64,000 bases of DNA from Pseudocercospora fijiensis CIRAD86 (Eukaryota > Ascomycota > Dothideomycetes > Mycosphaerellales > Mycosphaerellaceae): positions 3,657,041 to 3,721,040 of the forward strand of contig NW_006921534.1 in NCBI RefSeq assembly GCF_000340215.1, in the 5' to 3' direction. Position numbers and translations under genes: made by a program. The notes under the pieces were generated by a model. It was not told the origin of the DNA. It ran no database searches and saw nothing but the letters and a program-made list of their open reading frames with translations. Positions 49,701 to 61,999 of this stretch are shown here, one piece after another. How positions within the stretch are numbered: position 1 is the stretch's first letter; every line of letters starts with the position of its first letter.

Positions 49701-50847
49701 AATGTCCCTTAGGTTAATATATGCCTCTTAACGAATCTTAATAAATAAGTTAACGATCCCTTATATAACTAGGAGGTTGCTCGCTCAGTTAGGTAGTATA
49801 GTATGTATATTAGCTTACTAGCGGTAGGCTTAAGCTACCTAACTGCCGGCGTACTATAAATAAATGTCTACTTTACTACTATCTATAGCGATAGGTACGC
49901 CGCTTTCCTTTGTCCTTTTAATAAGCTAGTTCAAATACGGAGCCTAAGGGTAGTAGTAGTATTATAGGGCGTTCCTATAGATAATGCGTCCGATAGTAGT
50001 AGGCTTTAAAGGGTTGGTATTAATGTCCTTTACTAATATCGGTTAATAGTCGCTAGCGGTTTTATTAGTATATCCGCTAGTTTGCTAGCTATCTAGTTAA
50101 GTAGCCGTATAAATAAGTACGGCGCGTAGTATTAATTTACGCTAATAGGGGTACGCGCGGCATTTAACTATCGTTACGGTAAATGCTTAGTTGCCCTTAG
50201 GTGCCTACTAGGTTCGTTAGCGTATAGTGCGCTTTAGGAGGCGAGTGTAACGCTATTAGGGGATCGACTTAATAAACTAGTCCGCCTATTTAAAAATAGT
50301 AGGCGTCTAGAGCGGTACGAGGCAATAAAGCTAGGCGGATTGAGTTACGCCGTAGTAAGTCGTTCGTTACCTAGGATTTATATCCTTCTACTATAGTCCG
50401 TAAGCCCTCCCGCGACCTATAACGGTAGGTAGTCCCTCTAGCAGCCTCGTTGTGCTTAATCGCTTAGTTATAACCCTTCGTCCCTTTTTTATAGTATGCT
50501 TTAGCTAAGATTGGCGGTAGCTTAATAGTCTAGGCGGATATCTATCGTATAGCCGCTTTCGCGGCATTGAATTAGAGCGGTAGTACGCTCTTTGTATATA
50601 AATACTATATACTACTTAACTGTAACCCGGTAATACTATATAATTGCTTATATAGCAGCCTCTACGTATCGCTGTTTTATCCGAGCCTAGCGGGCCTATT
50701 TCGCTACTTTCTTCGCGGCTTTAGCCTCCTTCTTGGAATTTAATGCCGCTTCTTGCTTCTAAATTAGGTCGCTATACTTAGATTCTACGAGCTCCGGATC
50801 GATTGCCCTAAACTACTATAAGACTTTCGCCTTTAGTAGTAGTAGGG
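49700..50847 (-). mobile_element. Tad-like LINE, 3' portion (left of Gypsy copy 2)
   Basis: Continues the minus-strand ORF2 frame from the right side of Gypsy copy 2: ALLLLKAKVL, then RAIDPELVESKYSDLI and a Lys/Ala-rich helix QEAALNSKKEAKAAKKVAK near 50700-50760. Further left the frame fades into probable 3' untranslated sequence. The left end of the LINE is not sharply defined, and I see no clear poly-T tail. Confidence 0.6.
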
Positions 50848-51044
50848 TGTTAGGACCAAAGAGGTTACACGTAATTAGTATGTGACCGGGCTCGAGTAAA
50901 GCTAGGGTCTTGATGCCTCAGGCAGGGCTTGGCGCTTAGCAATAGGCCAACTTGCCTGCCTTCCTCTCTCTCCTCCTAGCTCCTTATCGAATACTACCTA
51001 TACCCACTACTACCCTATCTACCTACTAATATACCCTTCTTATA
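50848..51044 (+). repeat. 5' LTR, Gypsy copy 2
   Basis: Starts TGTTAGGACCAAAG and ends CTTCTTATA. The R-start candidate ATCGAATACTA is at 50986-50996. Confidence 0.95.
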
Positions 51045-51055
51045 TAGTATTCGAT
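51045..51055 (+). other. Self-priming primer-binding site, Gypsy copy 2
   Basis: TAGTATTCGAT abuts the LTR end and is exactly complementary to ATCGAATACTA at 50986-50996, as in copy 1. Confidence 0.87.
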
Positions 51056-51099
51056 CCACCCTTTAAGGGCAGCAGCTAGATAGTCCTTATTTTAAGCTT

Positions 51100-52700
51100 T
51101 CAGCGGTGTAGCTACGAACAAGACTAATCTGACTATATTGCGCCCGAAGAACGGGACCTATACGTACTATCCTATTAAAACAACCGTACTAATTATCGAG
51201 CAAGGCCTTCTATACGGCCTATTACACTAAGTCAATCGTACTAGACTAATATCTACTAATTCCGCTACATCCGCATCTTAGGGGCTAATAATACATTATT
51301 AGTGTTACCCCCTATTACAATAGCCGGCTTATTACGAAGCAACAACAACCGTGCTGCCGCTAGCAGTGCTAGCAATAACAACGCTAGTAGTACAGTCCCC
51401 GCTAAAGTGCCTGCTAAAGTGCCTCCTACTAAAGAGCCTGCCGGAGAGCCTGTTAAAGAAGAACCTGTAATTCTAGGTAACGACCTAGAATTGCCTATCG
51501 ACGACATTCTTAACAACATTGTTAATCGATGATATAGCTAGCTAGCCTTTAGCCCCTAACTAGTAGGGAGACTCTAAGAAGCTACCTAAAACAGGCTTAC
51601 TGCCCTACGTTAAGAACAACAGCTAAAGGATAACCTCCTCGAAATTCGTCGCCTTTAGGAGGCCCTAACAACTAACACTAAGCCGATAGCAGGGCCTTCC
51701 TTACTATTAGTCCTAGTCTAGAAGAAGGATGCTAAACTCAAGGACTACACCGTGTTCGATAGCTCTAGTCGCAAGCAATACAATGATTATATACGTAATT
51801 ATAAGCTCAACTAGCGAAATGCACTAAGGGCTCTTCTAGACGACTATTCCTTAGTTGTTTACGCTATGCAGTACATTAATAGTAACCTAAAGCGCACCTA
51901 GGACGACTATTTCGATTCCCTTAATAATTAGACTACTGTTTAGTAGAAAACCTACAAGACCATTATGCTAGACACTCTTAGAAACCCTATACTAAGGCAA
52001 CAATACGCTTAGGACTAGTACCTTCGGGCTAAGCAAAAGACTAATTAGACAGCTCGCTTATTTAAGGCCTATTTAAAGACCCTCGAAGACGACCTCCCGA
52101 CTAAAACTAACTCTATCTAGATCTCCGAAATACGCCCTAAATTAAGATAGGAATTAGTCCTTAAGTTAGACCGCCGCCGTGTGTTTAAACAGACCAATCT
52201 TATATGCATTCAATTTATAGTCGAAGTAGAAACAGCCGAACGGGCTATTTAGCTCTAACAACGACTAGAATCGAGGATCCGACTAGCTAGTACCAACCGT
52301 AGCAACCGTAGCCGCGGGGGAAACCAAGGTTCCTACTAAGACAACAATGCTAATAATAGGAACAGTAATAACCGTAGAAGAGGCCGTAGCCGCCGGCTAT
52401 ATAGAGGAGGCCGCGATAGGGGCCGTAGAAGGGGCTCGTATCCCTACAATACTAACCGCTCTACTAACAATAACAATAGCTACGGCAGTCTACTAACCGG
52501 ACTAAAGTGCTTCAATTGTAATAGCACTAGCTACCTACTAGGCCAATGCGACAAACCTAAGGACTAGGCCCGAATTAACCGTACTTCCGCTAAGCATAAG
52601 AAACACCTTTTAGCCGCTAATGCTACCCTAGTCGGCTCTTTCAATTAGTCGAAAAAAGAGTAAGCGCCGTACCAACTGTTAGCCTCGTACGGCGTAAGAC
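51100..52700 (+). pseudogene. gag of Gypsy copy 2, RIP-mutated
   Basis: Frame 2. The open part 51302-51532 encodes a Ser/Asn/Ala/Pro linker (SNNNRAAASSASNNNASS, then KVPAKVPPTKEPAGEP). The C-terminal part holds basic RGR-rich sequence near 52370-52440 and one zinc knuckle CFNCNSTSYLLGQC at 52508-52549, with Tyr where His is expected. Protease and pol are in frame 1, so a -1 shift would have joined gag to pol between about 52620 and 52780. Confidence 0.8.
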
Positions 52701-55700
52701 TATCGACATTGTGCTAGCTATAACACGCTCCTGCCTTATATAGGACACGAAGGGCACTACCTATTAAACTAAGGTTATGCTAGATCCAGGAAATTCAGTT
52801 AGTGCCCTTATTAGCTATCGCCTAGCTAAGCAATTAGACCTTCGATAACTGCCGAAGACCGACCTACTAACCCTTGCTTAGTTTAATAACGCTCGGCACT
52901 TGACATATAGGGCCTACTATGTTCCTATAGCTCTAAAGGACGACCTCGGAAATGAACGCCTACTAGACTTCACTGCCTACGTAGTAGATATAGATAACCT
53001 GCATAGGGGAGCTACTATTGTTATTAGTAACCCTGTTCTCAAGTACTACGCTATAGCTATAGACTTAGGCATTTAGAAGTAGCGATTTGGAATCGCTCGG
53101 AAAGAGGACATTGAACACATTAATGTTAGCGAGTGCCCTAACGATATTAGGGTCCTATTTATTAGCAACCTAACACCGGCCTCCGCCTTAGCTAATCCGA
53201 TAGCTAATCTTCTCGGTAGAGATAACGATAAACCTATACCCCCTAATAGCATAGACCCTAATTAGCTCTCTCGTATACTAGTACCTATTCGAGAAACCTA
53301 TATTAATGTATTCAAATACCACTTAGCATCGACATTGCCTATGTTTAAAGAGACGGATTATAAGATTAATATTATAGAGGGCAAGGAGGTTCCTTTTAGC
53401 CCCCTCTACAACCTTAGTAAACGAGAGCTTGCTGTATTGCGTAAGTACCTAGAAGAAAACCTAGCTAATAGTCGAATCCGGTATAGCAACAGCCCTGCTA
53501 GTGCACCTATCCTGTTCGTACTAAAGAAGGATAGTAGCCTGCGCCTATATGTCGACTATCGTAGGCTTAACGCTATTACTATTAAAGACCGCTGTCTACT
53601 CCCCCTTATTAATAAGACCCTCGATCGCCTTTCTAGTGCCTACTACTACACTATATTAGACATTAAGGACGCCTATTACCGCATCCGTATTCGCAAGGGC
53701 GATAAATAGAAGACAGCCTTCCGTATCCGCTATAGCTATTTCGAGTATTTAGTTATGCTATTTAGGCTAGCAAACGCCCCTGCAACATTCTAGTCCTACA
53801 TTAATCGGGCCCTATTAGGCCTATTAGATCACCTCTATATAGTTTACCTAGATAACATCCTAGTTTATATATACTTACCCGACATTGCGGAGCACTAGGC
53901 TACAGTCCGCAAGGTGCTCGATCGCCTACGAGCCTATAGACTGTATTGCAAGCCTTCTAAATGCACCTTTGCTGCTAAGGAGGTAGCCTTCCTTAGTTTC
54001 ATCGTATTAACTAATAGTGTTAAGGCTAATCCTAATCGGATCAAAACAATCACTAAATAGCCTGTTCCTACGTCTATTAAGGAGCTTTAATCGTTCCTCG
54101 GCTTCGCTAATTTCTACCGCCGGTTTATTAAGGGCTATTTACGGCATGTAATGCCCCTAACTAAGCTTACCAAAACCAAGGCCAACCCAACCAGAGAGTT
54201 CAAATAGACTAATAGAGCACAAGCCGCTTTTAACGGCCTAAAGTAACGCTTTACTAATGTCCCCTTGTTGTACTATTTCGTACTAAGCAAACAGATCCGT
54301 ATTAAGACTAACGCTTCCTAGTTCGCTATATCGGCCATTATATTACAATAGGCTAATAACAATTACTAGCACCTAATCGCCTTCTTTTTACGGAAGATAA
54401 TCGATATAGAACGTCGCTACGAGACCTACGAGTAAGAGCTCCTAGCTATTATCGAGGCCTTTAAGCACTAGCGCTACTATCTCGATAGTGCACAGTATAC
54501 TATTCAGGTCTATACGGACTATAACAACCTCCGTGGAATTACGAAGGTTACTAGGGTTATAGGTCGATAGGCTAGATAGGCCGTCTACCTCGCTAGGTTT
54601 GATTTTAATATATTATATCGGCTAGGCGTAAGTAACCCTACCGATAGCCTATCGAGGCGACCTGATTACGATAGCGGGACTTAGCAATCTATCAATTCAT
54701 TGTTTCTAACCCTGTAGCATAAGATTGCTATAGCCTATATTATTAATAAGCAAATATAGGATAAGCGGACCTCCGGACCCCGCGGCGGCAACAAATACTA
54801 AAGCGGAGTTGTCGTTCTTCTAGTACACGTTAAAAGAAAGGACGTAGATCGCTCGAGCTATAATAACTCGATTAAGGACATTGCTATTTATAGTAATAGT
54901 CTATATAGCGACAGTACTATAGAAGAGGTTGCAGTAGTTCCGGCTACTAGTGCTATTAGATACATACAATGCATACCTCGTTTAATAGCGAGGGTGCTAT
55001 TAAATAACCTTACAAATAGGGATAGTTAATCGTTTATAGATAAGCTATTACGTGCTTAGTAGAGGGACGCCTTTGCTATCGAGCGTATTAATAGGCTTGT
55101 AAGTAGGCGAACGACTCGATCTAGTAAGAGTAACAACTAGTCGATCGACGACAAAGGTTACTTGAAGTTTAAGGGCAGATACTATATCCCCGCTAAACAA
55201 TCGATTAGACAAGAGCTTTTAAAGAGGCACTATAATAGTAAGCTCGCTAGTTACTATAGCATAGAGAGGTCGCACGAGTTACTATCGCGTACATACTACT
55301 AGCCAAATAGTAAGCGGCATATAAAGGAGTATATGCAGACCTATACAGTATACTAGCGAGTTAAAGCACCGAAGCACTTGCCATTTAGCGAGTTGTCTTC
55401 ACTTCCTGTTCCTAGGAAGCCATTCTTAGAACTTACAATAGATTTCATTATAGGCCTTCCTCCTACTAAGCGTAGGGGTAGCAAGGATATATATAATGCC
55501 ATCCTTGTTATAGTAGATCGATTTACTAAAGGCGCTCGATACATCCCGGCACGTAAGGATTAGACTGCTATTGATATAGTAGAGGCGCTATAGACTAACA
55601 TCTTCTATACCTATTAGGGAACCCCTAAGGGGATCGTATCCGATCGTAGATCGACACTAACATCTCACTATTAGAGCGAGATTTGCTTGTAGCTAAGACT

Positions 55701-56568
55701 AAAGCATCGGCTATTAACAGCCTTTTATCCGCAGACTAACGGTCAAACAGAGAGGCAGAATGCTACCCTATAGTAGTACCTACGTAGCTACATCAACGAG
55801 AACCCTAACGACTAGGTCAACCTCCTATAACTAGCCGAATTCGTGTATAACAATAGTGTCTACTTATCTACTAAGGTTTCACCTTATTTCGCTATAATAG
55901 GCTAGAATGCTACTATGCTACAAGACCCACTATCGCTCGAGGCCGAGCGTAAGGAAAGGGAAGCGCGTTAAGTACTAGAGACACTAGCAGCTATTAAGAG
56001 GGTTCAAAAGATACGAGAAATTCACGCTAAGATAGCTGACAAACTAGCAAAGGCCTAGGCCTATTAGAAGGCCTACTATAACAAACACTACCTTCTAATA
56101 ACCTTTAAGCAAGGCGACCTAGTTATACTTAGTATAAAGAACCTCCGTATCCGTAAACACCTATTACCTAATAGCAAAATAAGGCCTAAGCTCGCACTAA
56201 GATACATTAGCCTATTCCGTATCCGAGAGGCTAAGGGCATATAGGCCTCTTAGTTATAGCTTCTACCTTATTACACTATCTATAACACCTTCTATATGTC
56301 CCTCCTTAAGCCGTACCACCTGCGCGAAGGGGATAAAGCACCTGCTAAATCCGAGGACATACTAGCTAATAGCGAAGAGCTATAGTCTATAGAACGTATC
56401 TTATAGTACCGGACTAGGCAAGGCAAGAAGGAGTACCTACTAAGATAGCAGGGCTATCTACCTAAATAGGACTCGTAGGAAGCTAAAGGTTCCTTCGAGG
56501 ACATAACTAAGTTGTTAGATAAGTATTAGACTAGTGTAAAGAACAAGAAGAAGGCTAAGGGCCTATAA
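52700..56568 (+). pseudogene. pol of Gypsy copy 2 (PR-RT-RH-IN-chromodomain), RIP-mutated
   Basis: Frame 1 to the stop at 56566-56568. A protease-like LDPGNSVSAL lies near 52780. RT is open at 53335-53706 (SLRLYVDYRRLN, ILDIKDAYYRIRI), and its catalytic motif now reads YLDN near 53846-53857, the second Asp changed to Asn. The RNase H and integrase zinc regions follow. The integrase core includes LTIDFIIGLP (near 55437), ILVIVDRFTKGARYIPARKD to 55558, SDRRSTLTSHY and PQTNGQTERQN near 55730. The C-terminal chromodomain (IERIL.. KKEYLLR.. QGYLPK) lies near 56390-56480. Chromodomains of this group bind methylated H3K9 in known cases. Stops are scattered at Trp/Gln positions. Confidence 0.9.
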
Positions 56569-57799
56569 TGTCGCCTAGGAACAATGCTACCCCCGGGGTG
56601 CTATTAGCTAACTAATTAGAAGTAAGCAATTGTTAGCAACAAAGGACAATAAGACTACACTACTATAGAATCCACCTCTTTACTAGCGTACCTTACTAGC
56701 GCACCCTACAAGACCCTTCTCTTAGACCCCCCTCTTATTCCTTTATTCTATCGAGGTCCTAAGGCCTAAGCGATCGACAAGGGCGATGCGCGCGCGCGCG
56801 TGCGAATAACGGTAGTAAAGATAATAGCGTCGCGCTACGAGCTAGCGAAGGACGGCGCGGCCGGCGCGGCTATATTAGTAGCAGTATTGTAGGGTATATT
56901 GCTGTTCGAGAAAGAAAGGACACCGCTATATTAGTAACGGTGTTGCCGAGTTGTTATTAGTTAAAGAAGGTGAAGTTAGCGCTAAGACGACTAGCGCTGC
57001 TATTGTTAACATTACTTACTATTATTACTGCGTATATAGACACAACCTTACCTACACTACGAGCCTAAGGCACCTTGATTAAAACTTTGATCAAAACTTT
57101 GAGGCTAAGTCAAAACTTTAAGCCGCCTAAAAGATTAAGCGACTAATAGACTAACTAAGGGCAAAACTATAGAGCTAAGCTAGCCAGGGTCGATCTTGCG
57201 GACAATAGGTTACTCCTCGATCTATCTAACCCTTTAAGCGAGGCGAACCTCTACTACTGCATTTATAATAGCCTTCACCTATAGAAACTAGAAGAACTGA
57301 GTTTTTTGAAAAGATATAATTAGTTGACACTTAAAGGCTACTAAACCTAACTAATTAGGGCTAGTGAAACTACGACAGTGAATAATAGCCCTCGTAATAA
57401 TAAGAACAACCCTCGGAACGGATAAACCCTCGGAGCGGACATTTCTAGGTCTATTAGAGTAGACGCAAAGAACTCGTACGACATTACTTAGAACGGAGGC
57501 AGGGCTGCAATACCTCGTACGTCTACCTATTATAGTAGGGAAGACGCGCTCGTATTATAATTAGTCGATAGTCCTTAATTCTTGTAGTTATATATTACTT
57601 CATTGTATGTAAGGATAGCGTAGTTAGAGTTAGACATTGTATTAAAAGTAAGGTTTAATATAGTTATATAATTAGGTAGTTAAGTGTTCAATTCAGCGCG
57701 GACTAAGCGGCTTATTAGACCTACTAAATTAGTAGCAATAGAGGTTGAGACTAGAACAAAGACCGGCTACGAGGGCGCGGCCTTTAGAAGGGAAGCGTG
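56569..57799 (+). other. 3' untranslated region of Gypsy copy 2
   Basis: 1.2 kb with no convincing gene. A GCGCGCGCGCG tract lies near 56790. The segment AGAAGGGAAGCG at 57787-57798 is the likely polypurine tract before TGTTAGG. Confidence 0.7.
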
Positions 57800-57996
57800 T
57801 GTTAGGACTAAAGAGGTTATACGTAATTGGCATGTGACCGGGCTCGAGTAAAGCTAGGGTCTTAATGCCTTAGGCAGGGCTTGGCGCTTAGCAATAGGCC
57901 AACTTGCCTGCCTTCCTCCCTCTCCTCCTAGCTCCTTATCGAATACTACCTATACCTACCACTACCCTATCTACCTGCTAATATACCCTTCTTATA
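57800..57996 (+). repeat. 3' LTR, Gypsy copy 2
   Basis: 197 bp, TGTTAGGACTAAAG to CTTCTTATA, followed by TAGGG and the LINE sequence. Confidence 0.95.
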
Positions 57997-58001
57997 TAGG
58001 G

Positions 58002-61000
58002 CTGCCTACTATACTATCGCTAGGTCGCTAAGAAGGAGGTTAATGTTAGTAATTCGTTTACCGAGGGCTACCTATATACTATCTCTATCTTTAGTTAGTC
58101 TTAGGCATTCGAGTAGAATATAGGCAGGCGTCTATCGTTAAGGGTCGTATTCTTCTTTGTTAATATATAGGCCGTAGAAGGGGCTACCGACTACTCCGAT
58201 ACCGTAGAGATATTAGTTAAGTGCGATCTTTCCGGTATATATTTAGGTAATAATGCTTCTAATCGGTCGGCTAGCCTACTTATATCTTTAAAGGACGTCC
58301 TTTGTAATATATAGTTGTATACGGTAGACGCTTCGGCTAGTGTCTCCGACCGCCTATCGTAGCTGCTAGTCGTCCTTAAGAAAGGTATCGATTTAGCCTT
58401 TCGCCTACTTCTAGTTATAGGTTAGGGATAAATGAAATAGCCGTACTCTGTCCGCCGCTTTAGTAGCCAATTTGTCTGCTAATTTATTGCCTAGTATACT
58501 AGAATAGCCCGGTATCTATTAAATTGCTATAGGGTATAGCGTATACGGGCGAAGCTCGTAAAATTATTTAATAGCGTCCTAAGCGGTACTAGCGTTAGCG
58601 TCGCTAATTCTTTACGCAAGCCCTTAGTTGTCGGTATAGATATAGACCGGTTCTACTAGGCCGTAGTAGATTATTAATTAAAGGGCTAGTAAGAGTCTAT
58701 ATACTTCGGCGTAAAAGGATAATAAGAATGCCGCTATATCTAGCGGTTTAGATTCGAAGACCTAGCCGTCGAGTAACACCGCCGAGCAGCCTAATTTATA
58801 GGCGCCCTTCTTGTCTTCTTTAAGTAATCCGTCGGTATAAATGTAGATGCCGGGAAGCCTCGTAGTCTCGTTATAGCGGCGGATTGCTTCTTCTATATCG
58901 TTAGGCACTAAGGTTTAAGGGTATTCGCCCTATAGCGTATTAACGAAGACCTATTAGATTTGAAGGGGCAGTATACCGCCTACGGCGAGGTATACCTATT
59001 TGTAGTATACGAGAGGCACAATCTACTTGCGGTTTGTATCGGTACTCGCTCTATTAACTAGAGCCGCGCTATATAGTCGGCTCGCTATTCGAATAAAGGT
59101 CCGGAGGTATACTAATTAGAGGTATACTTCTACTAGTTTAATATAGAGCTCTATTTATAGTGCCGACTAAGATGTCGTTTTAAAGGCTCCCGCTATTTAG
59201 CAGGCTGCCGTGTGTTAGATAGCGTTAATAAGTTTGGTAGCCTTTTTAGCGTCTGCGGTGCCTAGTCGGTACTAGACTAAGGCTCCGTAGGCGAGGAGTG
59301 GTCTAATTACCGCTAGGTATGCTCTACGGACTGCTATCGGTAATGCTCCCTATACAGATTTATTAAGTATAGCGATTATATTAGTCTTCTTTGCCGCTTT
59401 TGTTTTAATATCCTTTCGGTATACCGCGAATGTTAGACGGGAGTCTAAAGTAACTCCTAGTATCTTTACCGCCTCTAACGGTTAAATTACTATGCCCTAA
59501 AATTCGACAGTAAAGGCGTAAGCGCGTGCTGTTTAGTATCTTAAACCTAGGGCGTGAAAGTAGATAAGCTAGAATTTAGCTAGTGCGAAGATTGTAGCGT
59601 ACTATATTAACTACTTCTCGCATATCGTAACTAGCTGTTTTATTGTCCGCTTAATAGCCTCTATAGTAGGTCTAGCAACTAGCATCGTTACGTCGTCGAT
59701 CTAGGCTATTAACGTATTGCTCTCTATTCTATCGGTAAGTTTAACTAGGTCGGTATTAAAAATTACGAAGAGCGGCGGTAAGAGAGGTAAGCCCTACGGG
59801 ATGCCGACTATAACCTCCGCTTCCTAGGCTATAATATTAGGTAGGCGGAGTCGTGTTCTGCGGCTAGTAAGAAAGCTCTGTATCTATTTAGCTAACTCTC
59901 CGCCGAGTCGTCTACGGCGCATATTATAAAGTAATCGTTAATAGGAAACGTAGTTAAATACGCCTAATATATCGAGAGCGAGTGCTAAGGCGTAACCGCC
60001 CTATTACTAGGTATCCGCTATTAGTTCGATTAGGGAGTAAAGTGCCTCGTCGGTAGTATAGCCTTTTCTGCTACTAAAGTGTCCTATTAGCAAGATGCCC
60101 TAAGTCTCGAAGGCCTAGTATATTCTTTCGGCGATAATGCTTTCTAAGTATTTGCCTATTATATTAAGTAAGGCGATCGGTCGGTATCCCTTTAGCGTTA
60201 CTAGATCTTTGCCTAGCTTTTAAAGGGCGACCGTCGCAGATGTCCGGAGGGCCTATAGGTAGTAACCGAGCTTAAGGGAGGCGTTGAAAAGCGCCGTAAT
60301 GTACGCGTAGAATAGCGTTAGGCCTAATAGTTCCTCGTCCTCTTATTAGCGGGCGCTTGCCGCGGAGGTAGTAGTGTCCTCTAAGTAGTTACTGCTATTC
60401 GGTATACTACCTTTACTCTCGGAGTCGGAGTCGGAGCTAGAGCCTAATTCTAATAGCTCCTCTTCGAATAGTAGTAGGTACATTAGTACTCTCTTAATAA
60501 TCTCCGCCGGAATACTATCTAGTCCTAGGGCTTTCCTAGTAGCTATCTTCTTTACCGCTAGTACTACTTCGTAGAGCGTAATTAGTAGGTAGGGGATAGG
60601 CTTAAAGTAGTTAAAGTCGGGTATAATGTCTATCAAATCGGCCGCCCTTTATACCGGAAAGAAAGCCGACTCTAGCAGCTTAGCCTTGTCGTAGCTAGAG
60701 GTAATTGACTGTCTATTATGTTACATTGTTAGAAAGTGTAAGGTCCGAGGGCACCCTTAGTTAGACTTCTATTTAATTACCTTCTAAAGTCGAGGAAGAT
60801 TGTTGTCGTAGGCTGCTATGTCCTACCTAAATTAGTCTCTTTTCTACGTACGGAGTTGTCGTTTGTATTCGCCGCATAGTTCTAAGTACCTTTTATATTC
60901 GGGGCCTTCGGTAATTTAACGGCGTCGGAGGTGCCGCTTAAGCTACCGGGTCTCTTAACGTAGTACTATAAATTTAGAGGTCTAGCCGGTTCTCGTTCGG

Positions 61001-61950
61001 CCTTTAGTATATCTCGCCGTAGGGACTGCCTCTTTAATTGCCTAATAGAGTATTGCTTAGAGCCTAATAACACATTCGTTAAGGCGTTCTAGTAAGTTAA
61101 GCTCGTCTACGCTTAGAACTTGTAGCTATCGTAGGTAGGCGGAGAGTGCGTAAATGTCGGTTTGTTTCTACTTCCTTCGTTACTCTTCCTACAGTTATAG
61201 TAGCAGGCTAGCGAAGACAAATGTCGATTCAACTAGCAGGTAGTTAGAGTCCTAGTCGTGCTCTATACTAATTAAGAGGTTTCGGTAAGTAATAGCCGGT
61301 AAATAAAAGACGAGGTCTAGTGTTAATGTACCGCTATCTCTCGGGTCGATTCTAGTCGTTTGTCCGCTAGGGACTACCTATGCAAGGTAATAGTCCTAGG
61401 CTATTTAGTTAAGCTATCGGCCTCTTACGTTGTTCGGTTTGTTAGGCATCTAACTTTAATAGTATATATTGAAATCGCCTACGAGGATTGTATATAGCGT
61501 AATGTGTCCTACGAGGTATTAAATAACCGTAGAGTCGTTATCGATTAGTAGTTAGTAGGCATTGATTATAGTAAGCGTTTGTTGCCCTAATCGGACGGTA
61601 ATTTTGTATACGTATTCCTCGGTAAGGTAAGTTATCCATTTACTTATAGCCTATCGTTTTGTAACGAATATAGCTACTCTCGCGTCCGGCTTGCCTAAAA
61701 AGAGGAGCTAGAAGAGGTCCCGTTGCGGCTAGTGTGTAAGTACGTAGCCTTCGTTCTGTTTGTTAAGGTACGGCTCTTAAATAGCGATAATGTCGTATTT
61801 ATAAATTTAGGGGCTATCGAATAGCGCTACTATACGGTAGATGCTACCGGCTACGTTGTATTAAAGGATACGTAGTGTTTTAGAGAGCGGTAGCTCTACC
61901 GGTCTCTAACGTTGTCGTAGCTGTCCGGTTAGAATAGCGTGTCCTATAAC
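58002..61950 (-). pseudogene. LINE ORF2 (endonuclease-RT-RNase H), interrupted and RIP-mutated
   Basis: Endonuclease at about 61880-61180: YDIIAIxEPYLNKQNEGYV near 61800, ILVGDFNIYY near 61470, and SIEHD with a downstream LLVES near 61250. RT at about 60640-59560: RKALGLDSIPAEIIKR near 60500-60550, LGKDLVTLKGYRPIALLNII near 60200, GIPxGLPLLPLLFVIFNTDL near 59760-59820, and IDDVTMLVARPT near 59690 (Asp-Asp kept). RNase H at about 58810-58430: AVLLDGxVFESKPLD, FYAEVY near 58700, and VYIYTDN near 58640. Cleavage by the endonuclease would prime reverse transcription at the target. The C-terminus is split by Gypsy copy 2 and resumes at 50847. Confidence 0.87.
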
Positions 61951-61999
61951 TCGTCGCTGCTAGTACTGCTGCTAGCTCCGGCTGCGCTAGAGCTCGTAT

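Larger units (their letters stand above)
50843..58001 (+). mobile_element. Gypsy copy 2 (self-priming chromovirus), complete, with TSD TAGGG
   Basis: LTRs of 197 bp at 50848-51044 and 57800-57996, with TAGGG at 50843-50847 and 57997-58001. Same family as copy 1 but with fewer stops and more remaining CpA. The LTRs differ at ten positions, all transitions, nine in RIP context. The element is inserted in the coding part of a LINE and in the opposite orientation to it. Confidence 0.96.
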
